DNA of 6,595 nucleotides, taken from the NCBI GenBank assembly GCA_947377625.1, contig CANCGR010000152.1, positions 1 to 6,595 on the forward strand. Reading direction: 5' to 3'. A model generated the notes under the pieces. The model was given only the letters and a program-made list of their open reading frames with translations. It had not been told where the DNA came from and did not search any database. Position numbers and translations under genes: made by a program. Origin of the DNA: Gammaproteobacteria bacterium. GTDB taxonomy: Bacteria; Pseudomonadota; Gammaproteobacteria; Pseudomonadales; Pseudohongiellaceae. Shown piece by piece: positions 1 through 5,633 of the stretch (within the stretch, counting starts at the first letter, position 1; every line of letters starts with the position of its first letter).

Positions 1-912
1 CTGCAAATCCAGCAGCTCCAAAGCACGCTGCAACATCTGCTGGTTGATGTCCGCGTTGACCTGGGTGAAGTCGAGTGGATGAAAGGCCATGCGCAATTGG
101 TATTGAGGCAGCTCGTAGTAGAGGCGTTGCGGCCCTGCCACCGGATACATCTTGTGGACGCTGTCCGGCCCCTGTGGCTGCAGGTAAATGTCGATGTGGT
201 GCATTTCCCCGAATACACGCAAGTGCTCGTGATCCGCCTCGCTCAATTTCTGCAGATGCCGGAACACCAGAGCGCAATCACCTCCAACCGTGCCAGCGGG
301 AACATCACCCACAGCGACCTCGATTTGCGGCAGTTGGTCTTTGCAAGTGAGGCTGCTGACCAGTTCACTCAGCTTGCCTATCAAGCCGCCCACTCTGGCA
401 GCGAGCACCGGACATTCATCCATGTCGGTAATGAAACCGCTTTGTTGCTCCTTGAAACCCACCAGGGCTTTACCTTTCTTGCCGACCCAGCGCACCGCCA
501 ATCTGGCCTTGCGGCGATAACCGAACACTTCACCGCTGATCACCGGCAGCTGTTGATAGGAGCCTTCAGTAACAGCATGCGCCAGTCGCTCATGCAACAC
601 AGCAGATTTGAAAGCGAGCTGGGAGGCACTGTCGAGGTGCTGCAGAGAGCAGCCACCACAGATGCCGAAATAGCGGCATTGCGGTGTAACGCGCTCTGGC
701 GCAGCCCTGAGCACTTCCTCAGTCACCGCTTCAGCATAACTGCCTTTGGAGTTGGTGAAATGTGCCAGCACCTGCTCACCTGCCAGTGCTCCATGCACGA
801 ATACCACTTTGCCTTCGTGATGGGCTATGCCACGACCTTCGTGACTGAGTTTGCTGACATCGAGAACCACAGATTCTTTTTGCTGAACTTTGCGACGCGC
901 CCTGATTCCCAT
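1..912 (-). CDS. rlmD: 23S rRNA (uracil-1939-C5)-methyltransferase RlmD (RumA), 3' end missing
   Basis: This would methylate C5 of U1939 in 23S rRNA using S-adenosylmethionine. I translated the minus strand from the ATG at 912 and it stays open to the window edge, giving 304 residues of a family usually around 430-450. An N-terminal TRAM-like RNA-binding region (about residues 8-70, with SHEGRGIAHHEGKVVFV) is followed by the iron-sulfur ligands: Cys79, Cys85 and Cys88 in CRYFGICGGC, and Cys167 in DECPVL. The spacing matches E. coli RumA. Near the edge, HPLDFTQVNADINQQML (about residues 278-294) matches the segment just before the methyltransferase fold. The SAM-binding motif and catalytic cysteine lie outside the window, so activity cannot be judged. 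The ATG directly follows the cysM stop, and I see no strong ribosome binding site, so coupled translation is likely. Identification is firm. Confidence 0.95.
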   Translation of the reverse strand, partial: MGIRARRKVQQKESVVLDVSKLSHEGRGIAHHEGKVVFVHGALAGEQVLAHFTNSKGSYAEAVTEEVLRAAPERVTPQCRYFGICGGCSLQHLDSASQLAFKSAVLHERLAHAVTEGSYQQLPVISGEVFGYRRKARLAVRWVGKKGKALVGFKEQQSGFITDMDECPVLAARVGGLIGKLSELVSSLTCKDQLPQIEVAVGDVPAGTVGGDCALVFRHLQKLSEADHEHLRVFGEMHHIDIYLQPQGPDSVHKMYPVAGPQRLYYELPQYQLRMAFHPLDFTQVNADINQQMLQRALELLDLQ

Positions 913-1824
913 TCAAACCAGCCCGTGCTTGCTGAAAACGCCCGTGGAAAGATAACGGTCACCACGGTCACAGATAATCGCGACGATGACGGCGTTTTGC
1001 AGCTGACGCGAAAGTTGCAAAGCCGCATACACAGCACCACCGGAAGAAACGCCGCAGCAAATGCCCTCTTCCATCGCCAGATCCTGCATTGTGTGTTCTG
1101 CATCCTGTTGGCTGATGTCCAATACCTGATCGACGCGCTCGCGCTCGAATATCTTCGGCAGATAAGCAGCAGGCCAGCGGCGAATGCCCGGAATTTTGGA
1201 ACCTTCCTGCGGTTGCAAACCGACGATCTCGATCGCCGGATTTTTTTCCTTGAGGAAACGGGAAACTCCCATGATGGTGCCGGTAGTGCCCATCGAACTG
1301 ACGAAGTGCGTAACAGTGCCGTTGGTATCGCGCCAGATTTCCGGGCCAGTGTGTTCGTAATGGGCGGCATAGTTGTCAGGATTGCCGAACTGATCGAGCA
1401 CCCTGCCCTTGCCTTCGCTTTCCATCTGCTTGGCCAGATCGCGTGCGCCTTCCATGCCCTGCGCTTCCGACACCTCGATCAAGGTAGCACCGTAGGCAGT
1501 CATGGAATCCTTGCGCTCCTGCGTGGCGTTGGCCGGCATGATCAGCGTCATCTTGTAACCTTTGATCGCAGCGACCATCGCCAGCGCTATGCCGGTATTG
1601 CCACTGGTGGCTTCAATCAGCGTATCACCTGGCTTGATAAGGCCACGGGATTCCGCCTTGCTGATCATGCTCAGCGCAGGCCGGTCTTTGACTGAGCCGG
1701 CCGGGTTGTTGCCTTCGAGCTTCAACAGAATGGTATTGCTGGTAACGCCCTGCAGCCTTTGCAGGCGCACCAGTGGCGTGTTGCCAACCAAGGATTCAAT
1801 AGTGGAATAGCGGGAATTGCTCAT
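913..1824 (-). CDS. cysM: O-acetylserine sulfhydrylase B / cysteine synthase CysM
   Basis: This pyridoxal-phosphate enzyme makes cysteine from O-acetylserine and sulfide; CysM-type members can also use thiosulfate to give S-sulfocysteine. The 303-residue length equals that of E. coli CysM. The PLP lysine is Lys46 in NNPAGSVKDR, the substrate loop TSGNTG is at 73-78, and the phosphate-binding GTTGT is at 179-183. The paired arginines in IPGIRRWP (Arg215-Arg216) are typical of CysM rather than CysK. The C-terminus carries CDRGDRYLSTGVF. I chose the ATG at 1824 because MSNSRYSTIESLVGNTPL aligns with the family start; an in-frame GTG at 1836 would add four residues. Neither start has a clear Shine-Dalgarno sequence. 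The gene follows recO by 36 bp and its TGA directly abuts the rlmD ATG. A cysM-rlmD pair is known in Pseudomonas (recalled, not searched). Confidence 0.96.
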   Translation of the reverse strand: MSNSRYSTIESLVGNTPLVRLQRLQGVTSNTILLKLEGNNPAGSVKDRPALSMISKAESRGLIKPGDTLIEATSGNTGIALAMVAAIKGYKMTLIMPANATQERKDSMTAYGATLIEVSEAQGMEGARDLAKQMESEGKGRVLDQFGNPDNYAAHYEHTGPEIWRDTNGTVTHFVSSMGTTGTIMGVSRFLKEKNPAIEIVGLQPQEGSKIPGIRRWPAAYLPKIFERERVDQVLDISQQDAEHTMQDLAMEEGICCGVSSGGAVYAALQLSRQLQNAVIVAIICDRGDRYLSTGVFSKHGLV

Positions 1825-1860
1825 GTGCGAAGTCACTGACTAAAAGCGGCATATTAGCCT

Positions 1861-2613
1861 TCAGGCCTGCGAGGGGGAAGTTGGAGGAGACACTTTGCCG
1901 AACAGGGTACGACTCACCAGCTCGCGCTTGCCCAAATGCTGTTGCAACACGGTGCGCAGCAAGCGTTTGGCGGTAACACGCACCTGCTTGTCGGAGAAAT
2001 CCCGCTCGGCGATTTTCAGCAATTGCGCACCGCGATAAAAGTTTTCCTGCTCGTTTTTGTCTGGGGTGTTCAGTTGCTCACCGAAGCCACCGTCTGCATG
2101 CAAGTGATACCAGCCTTCGTTGTGGATGGGAGCACCGCTTTGTACATCATGATCGAACTGCAGCCCATAGCCCAACGAGTCGAGCAGCAAGAGTTCAAAG
2201 TTGCGCAGCATTGGTTCAAGCGGCTCGCTGCCGGCCAGCGAGCGCATCAGCCGTCCATACTCTTCAAACAAGGCAGGCTCCTTCTCATGCAATGGCAACA
2301 ACCTGACCAATAGCTCGTTGACATAGAGCGCCGACAACAAGCGTTCACCCTGCAAGGCAATGCCAGTGCCAAGCGCTTCCAGTTGGCCAACCGTGCGCAG
2401 CTCACCGCGCCCGCTCAACACCAGTTGCAGAGGAACAAAAGGTTGCAGCAACGAACGTTTGCGGGAAGGACCGGCTTTGCTGGCAGAGCGCACGCCTCTG
2501 GCGATTGCGCCGATTCTGCCCTCCTGCTGACTGAACAGCTCCAGCATCAAACTGCTGTCCCGGTAAGCCCGGGCATGCAACAGCCAGCATTGATGGAGTA
2601 GCTCTGCCTTCAT
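1861..2613 (-). CDS. recO: DNA repair/recombination mediator protein RecO
   Basis: RecO acts with RecR to load RecA onto SSB-coated single-stranded DNA in the RecFOR gap-repair pathway, and it anneals complementary strands. The 250-residue product is close to the 242 of E. coli RecO. The N-terminal third (about 1-80) reads as the RecO OB fold: a short strand with LLHARAYRDSSLMLELFS, then EGRIGAIARGVR, a basic SRKR patch, and LVLSGRGELRTVG. The remainder is the helical C-terminal domain, including LYVNELLVRLLP and FELLLLDSLGYG. There is a single cysteine (Cys9), so the zinc-binding cysteine set of some RecO proteins is absent, as in enteric members. The C-terminal tail is Ser/Pro rich (GKVSPPTSPSQA). 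The gene starts 28 bp after era, its usual neighbour; pdxJ, the common next gene, is missing here. Confidence 0.95.
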   Translation of the reverse strand: MKAELLHQCWLLHARAYRDSSLMLELFSQQEGRIGAIARGVRSASKAGPSRKRSLLQPFVPLQLVLSGRGELRTVGQLEALGTGIALQGERLLSALYVNELLVRLLPLHEKEPALFEEYGRLMRSLAGSEPLEPMLRNFELLLLDSLGYGLQFDHDVQSGAPIHNEGWYHLHADGGFGEQLNTPDKNEQENFYRGAQLLKIAERDFSDKQVRVTAKRLLRTVLQQHLGKRELVSRTLFGKVSPPTSPSQA

Positions 2614-2616
2614 GTG

Positions 2617-2622
2617 CTCCGC
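2617..2622 (-). promoter_or_regulatory. Probable ribosome binding site of recO, closely spaced
   Basis: GCGGAG on the minus strand ends only three bases before the recO ATG at 2613. The match is good but the spacing is shorter than usual, so initiation may be modest. Confidence 0.5.
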
Positions 2623-2641
2623 TTACAATGACTGTAACAGT
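2623..2641. repeat. Two overlapping short inverted repeats between era and recO
   Basis: On the plus strand TTACA (2623-2627) pairs with TGTAA (2633-2637) across a five-base loop, and ACTGT (2631-2635) pairs with ACAGT (2637-2641) around a single A. The two share bases and exclude each other. The arms are too short and too AT-rich for a convincing terminator, and no T-run follows in the direction of transcription. They may be chance. Confidence 0.4.
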
Positions 2642-3541
2642 TTATTCAAACCCGAGACTGCGCAGTGCGCGTTCATCATCCGACCAGCCGCTTTTTACTT
2701 TGACCCACAGTTTAAGCATGACCTTGCAATCAAACATGCGCTCCATGTCCTTACGGGCTTCGGTGCCGATCAGTTTGAGCCTGGAACCGCTCTCGCCAAT
2801 CAGCATGCGCTTCTGGGTTTCTTTCTCCACCAGAATGACCGCACTGATGTGATAGAGCGAGCCTTCCTCACGAAATTCTTCAATCTCGACTGCGGTTTCA
2901 TAAGGCAACTCATCGCCCATCTGGCGCACGATCTTTTCACGCACGAATTCAGCAGCGAGAAAACGTGCATTGCGGTCAGTCAACTGGTCTTCAGGATAGA
3001 ACCACTCCTGTGTAGGCAAGTAGCGCACGATGGTGGCTTCCAGAGCATCAGTGTTCTGCAGTTTCAGCGCCGAGACCGGAATTACTTCCTTGAAGAAGCT
3101 CCACTGTTTGCTCACCTGATCGATAAAGGGCAACAACTGCGACTTGTCTGCCAGCTCATCGGTCTTGTTGATGACCAGCAACACCGGGCATTGCAGACGC
3201 TGCAGCTGCACCAGCAGAGCTTCATCTTCTTCGCCCAGCCATAACTGGTCAGTCACGAACAGCACCACGTCAACATCCAGCAAGGTTGTGCTCACCGTGC
3301 GGTTCATGTGCCTGTTGATGGCTTTGTTGATTCCGCGATGAAAACCCGGCGTATCAACAAAGACCAACTGGTTGTCGCCGACCGTCTTGATGCCCTGCAC
3401 ACTGTTACGAGTGGTTTGCGGCTTGCGCGAGGTAATGCTGATTTTCTGGCCGACCAGATGGTTCAGCAACGTTGATTTGCCAACATTGGGACGACCGACC
3501 AGCGCCACAAGGCCGCATTTTTTTTCATTGCTGTCAGACAC
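2642..3541 (-). CDS. era: Ribosome-assembly GTPase Era
   Basis: Era is an essential GTPase that binds the 3' end of 16S rRNA and helps mature the 30S subunit, linking ribosome assembly to growth. At 299 residues it nearly equals E. coli Era (301). All GTPase motifs are visible: G1 GRPNVGKS (16-23), the switch region SRKPQTTRNSVQGI (38-51), G3 DTPG (63-66), G4 NKTD (125-128) and G5 SALK (157-160). The C-terminal KH RNA-binding domain follows, with LKLIGTEARKDMERMF and the typical ending LWVKVKSGWSDDERALRSLG. The start is a GTG at 3541 that overlaps the end of rnc by 8 bp and has GGGAG six bases upstream; no in-frame ATG lies before the G1 motif. Codons 6-8 contain a run of eight A residues. 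Overlap with rnc suggests translational coupling. Confidence 0.97.
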   Translation of the reverse strand: MSDSNEKKCGLVALVGRPNVGKSTLLNHLVGQKISITSRKPQTTRNSVQGIKTVGDNQLVFVDTPGFHRGINKAINRHMNRTVSTTLLDVDVVLFVTDQLWLGEEDEALLVQLQRLQCPVLLVINKTDELADKSQLLPFIDQVSKQWSFFKEVIPVSALKLQNTDALEATIVRYLPTQEWFYPEDQLTDRNARFLAAEFVREKIVRQMGDELPYETAVEIEEFREEGSLYHISAVILVEKETQKRMLIGESGSRLKLIGTEARKDMERMFDCKVMLKLWVKVKSGWSDDERALRSLGFE

Positions 3542-4205
3542 GTATGACTCCCAGGAGTTCCAGAGCCGCTTCCGCAGCCATTTGTTCTGCCTCTTTGCGG
3601 CTCGTACCAGTACCTGTGAGCACGGTTGGCAATCCTGCTACCTGGCATGAAACGGTAAAGTGCTGTTGATGATCGCTGCCATTGATGCTGACCACTGTAT
3701 AGACCGGCAGGGCCTTGTGTTTGGCTTGCAGCCATTCCTGCAGTTGTGTCTTGGCATCCTTGCTGGGTTCGTTGACGGTGAGCGCGGATAATCTGGAACC
3801 CAGCCACTCTTGCAGTTTCTGTGAACACACAGCCAAACCGCCATCAAGATAAACCGCGCTCACCAGCGCCTCCATCGCATCAGCGAGAATCGATTCGCGA
3901 CTGGACCCGCCACTTTTCAATTCACCTGGTCCGAGTCGCAAGGCCTGGCCAATCTGCAATTCGCGTGCGACTTCCGCCAGTGTGGTGCGCTGCACCAGAC
4001 GCGAACGCAAACGGCTCAGCTCACCTTCGCTGGCCGTGGGGAAACGTGCAAACAGGAGTTCAGAAACTACGAAACCAAGGACGGCGTCGCCCAGAAATTC
4101 CAGGCGCTCGTTGTTGGGCTTGCCGGCACTGCGATGGCACATGGCCTGCTCAAGCAGGCCGGGATTACGGAATTGATAGTCGAGTTTGTCTTCGAAGGTT
4201 GCCAA
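3534..4205 (-). CDS. rnc: Ribonuclease III (double-stranded RNA endonuclease)
   Basis: RNase III cleaves double-stranded RNA: it releases 16S and 23S precursors from the rRNA transcript and processes some mRNAs. The 223-residue protein has the nuclease domain first and a dsRNA-binding domain last. The family signature NERLEFLGD is at 32-40, placing the metal-binding acidic residues at Glu33, Glu36 and Asp40; the second set is Asp109 and Glu112 in ILADAMEAL. This is a constant five-residue offset from E. coli numbering. LRLGPGELKSGG is also present (89-100). The dsRNA-binding domain starts about residue 148 (KTQLQEWLQAKH) and ends with GTGTSRKEAEQMAAEAALELL. The best start is a TTG at 4205 with only GAG five bases upstream; the frame is closed by a TGA at 4227-4229 and contains no ATG before the conserved part. 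It follows DUF4845 by 11 bp and overlaps era. Confidence 0.96.
   Translation of the reverse strand: MATFEDKLDYQFRNPGLLEQAMCHRSAGKPNNERLEFLGDAVLGFVVSELLFARFPTASEGELSRLRSRLVQRTTLAEVARELQIGQALRLGPGELKSGGSSRESILADAMEALVSAVYLDGGLAVCSQKLQEWLGSRLSALTVNEPSKDAKTQLQEWLQAKHKALPVYTVVSINGSDHQQHFTVSCQVAGLPTVLTGTGTSRKEAEQMAAEAALELLGVIRV
3548..3552 (-). promoter_or_regulatory. Ribosome binding site of era, inside the 3' end of rnc
   Basis: GGGAG on the minus strand lies six bases before the GTG at 3541, within the last codons of rnc. It supports the GTG as the era start although the start overlaps rnc. Confidence 0.7.
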
Positions 4206-4216
4206 AATAGCTCGTA

Positions 4217-4597
4217 TCAGTTCTTGTCAAAGCGGTTCTGGAAGGCAACCACCACCGAAATGTTAAGCACGAGCGGGTTGCGGATTTCATAATTGATATC
4301 GACATATTCCTTGCCGCCTTCGCGCTTGATGACAATATCCTGCAAGCTCAAACCCTCCACCTTGTTGACCTGCAAGGTCTTGCCCAAGTCCTTGCGAATC
4401 GCATCGATATCCATGTCCTTGTACTCTTTCTTGGCCATGATAACTGTCATCGAACTCTTGAGGATCGCATTGCCGGCATAGGCAGGTGCAACTTTGAGTC
4501 CAAATGTTACGGCCGCCCCCATCAACACCAGCATGAAGACAGTGACATAAAAAGAACCGCGTTGGCGGGAAGGCAGTTGGGTATTGATCTTGTTCAT
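4217..4597 (-). CDS. DUF4845 family single-pass membrane protein
   Basis: This small protein of unknown function (126 residues) belongs, by sequence character and position between lepB and rnc, to the DUF4845 family found at this place in many gammaproteobacteria. The start is the ATG at 4597, with AAGGAG five bases upstream; an in-frame ATG at 4642 would add 15 residues and overlap lepB, and has no comparable ribosome binding site. A basic leader ending in RQRG (11-14) precedes one hydrophobic helix (about 16-34, FYVTVFMLVLMGAAVTFGL), then KVAPAY and a soluble part of roughly 85 residues. The C-terminal segment YEIRNPLVLNISVVVAFQNRF is typical of the family. The protein probably sits in the inner membrane with the soluble part in the periplasm. 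The leader resembles a type IV prepilin signal but lacks glutamate at +5. Function is unknown; a role beside signal peptidase is only suggested by position. Confidence 0.85.
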   Translation of the reverse strand: MNKINTQLPSRQRGSFYVTVFMLVLMGAAVTFGLKVAPAYAGNAILKSSMTVIMAKKEYKDMDIDAIRKDLGKTLQVNKVEGLSLQDIVIKREGGKEYVDINYEIRNPLVLNISVVVAFQNRFDKN

Positions 4598-4602
4598 GGT
4601 GT

Positions 4603-4608
4603 CTCCTT
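4603..4608 (-). promoter_or_regulatory. Ribosome binding site of the DUF4845 gene
   Basis: AAGGAG on the minus strand lies five bases before the ATG at 4597. It is the best Shine-Dalgarno match in the window and decides the start in favour of the 126-residue form over the ATG at 4642. Confidence 0.85.
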
Positions 4609-4631
4609 GGCAACTGGATAAGTGAAAAACA

Positions 4632-5567
4632 TCAAGGGGCATTCTTTATCAGACGGACATCAGAAAACGATGGCAGTGCGAGCCCAGGCTCCTTGTGCAT
4701 CCATACCGCCACGGCTTTGCCCACAATCTTGGCTTCCGCTGCTGGACCCCAGAACCGGCTGTCGAGACTGTTGTCACGATTGTCACCCATCATGAAATAC
4801 TGCCCTTCTCCTATGACCATGCCCTCAGGCTGCAGCCAGTCATAGACGCGGTTAAAACGCTGTGATGCCGCAGTATAGATATCATGCGTGACACCGCCAA
4901 CGGTTTCCCGCGACAGCATCACACCTTTCTCGCGTACGATGCCGACGCTTTCCTGTGGCACGGCTTCGCCATTGACGAAAACTACTCCATCCTTGTAACG
5001 AATATGGTCGCCAGGCAGGCCGATAACCCGTTTGATGTAGTAATCCGGCACATGCGGGGGCACAAACACCATCACATCACCACGCTTGGGCTCGCCGATA
5101 TTGAGAATCTTGGTGCCAGTGACCGGTAGTCGCAGGCCGTAGGCAAACTTGTTCACCACAATGAAATCACCGATGTTGAGGGTGGGGATCATCGAGCCGG
5201 TAGGGATCTGAAACGGCTCAAACAAAAATGATCGCAATACCAACACAGCCAAAAGAATCGGGAAAAAAGCGCGCGAATAGTCCACCACTATCGGATAGCG
5301 GTTGAGTTTGAAAGCAGCCTGCAAGTGCTTGAGTTTGACAGCCTCCGGACTTGCTGGCGGGCTCTTGCCGTTCGCAGGCAAGGGAGAGCCATCTTCATCC
5401 AGTGTGGCAACCCAGCTATTGAACTCCTCGGCTGTCAGCCCCTTGCCCTTGAGAAACTCGACAATGGCGGTCTTGCGCGGTGGCGCCAGTACCAACAGGT
5501 CAAACAACCATGCCGCTCCGGTAATAGCGGACAGCACGACCAATACAAGTGAAAAATCGATGTTCAT
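4632..5567 (-). CDS. lepB: Signal peptidase I (LepB)
   Basis: LepB is the inner-membrane serine protease that removes signal peptides from exported proteins, with its active site on the periplasmic side. The 311 residues (324 in E. coli) show two N-terminal membrane helices (about 5-28 and 98-117) joined by a cytoplasmic loop with a Pro/Ser/Gly-rich linker around 59-75. The catalytic dyad is visible: Ser125 in PTGSMIPTL and Lys179 in YYIKRVIGLPGD. The conserved box GDNRDNSLDSRFWG is at 261-274. The ATG at 5567 has GAGAG six bases upstream. The gene lies 56 bp after lepA, the classical lepAB arrangement, and 34 bp before the DUF4845 gene. All key residues are intact, so an active enzyme is expected. 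Confidence 0.97.
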   Translation of the reverse strand: MNIDFSLVLVVLSAITGAAWLFDLLVLAPPRKTAIVEFLKGKGLTAEEFNSWVATLDEDGSPLPANGKSPPASPEAVKLKHLQAAFKLNRYPIVVDYSRAFFPILLAVLVLRSFLFEPFQIPTGSMIPTLNIGDFIVVNKFAYGLRLPVTGTKILNIGEPKRGDVMVFVPPHVPDYYIKRVIGLPGDHIRYKDGVVFVNGEAVPQESVGIVREKGVMLSRETVGGVTHDIYTAASQRFNRVYDWLQPEGMVIGEGQYFMMGDNRDNSLDSRFWGPAAEAKIVGKAVAVWMHKEPGLALPSFSDVRLIKNAP

Positions 5568-5609
5568 TGCTTACTCTCGCCTCGCTCCTGCACCACTTGG
5601 CACATGGAT

Positions 5610-5633
5610 GATTATTTGTCTGGCTATTTGTCT
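5610..5633 (-). repeat. 12-nt tandem duplication at the lepA stop codon
   Basis: Read on the minus strand, GACAAATAG-CCA is followed at once by GACAAATAA-TCA. The unit carries Asp-Lys-stop, so the reading frame shows DK-stop-P-DK-stop. The exact shared core is AGACAAATA at 5625-5633 and again at 5613-5621. It gives lepA a back-up stop; it could be a small slippage duplication or chance. Confidence 0.6.

Noticed and set aside
825..1370. A 181-codon minus-strand frame across the cysM/rlmD junction
   Set aside because: It lies in a different frame from both well-supported genes and has no recognisable family features.
79..1695. A 538-codon open frame on the plus strand, antisense to rlmD and most of cysM
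   Set aside because: Its codons are exact reverse complements of the rlmD and cysM codons, so it stays open only because those genes lack TTA, CTA and TCA codons; the frame ends where cysM uses TCA in GSVKD. The product shows no recognisable domain, while the minus-strand proteins match known families throughout.
913..1836. Extended cysM start at the GTG at 1836
   Set aside because: It adds only MTSH before the family-typical start and has no better ribosome binding site than the ATG at 1824.
1846..1856. TAATAT before cysM as a possible -10 box of an internal promoter
   Set aside because: No acceptable -35 element is visible at 16-18 bp upstream (the region reads C-rich), and a single AT-rich hexamer in an intergenic gap is weak evidence.
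4217..4642. Longer DUF4845 form from the ATG at 4642, overlapping lepB
   Set aside because: The ATG at 4597 has a strong AAGGAG at proper spacing and leaves a short basic leader directly before the membrane helix; the extra 15 residues look unrelated to the family.
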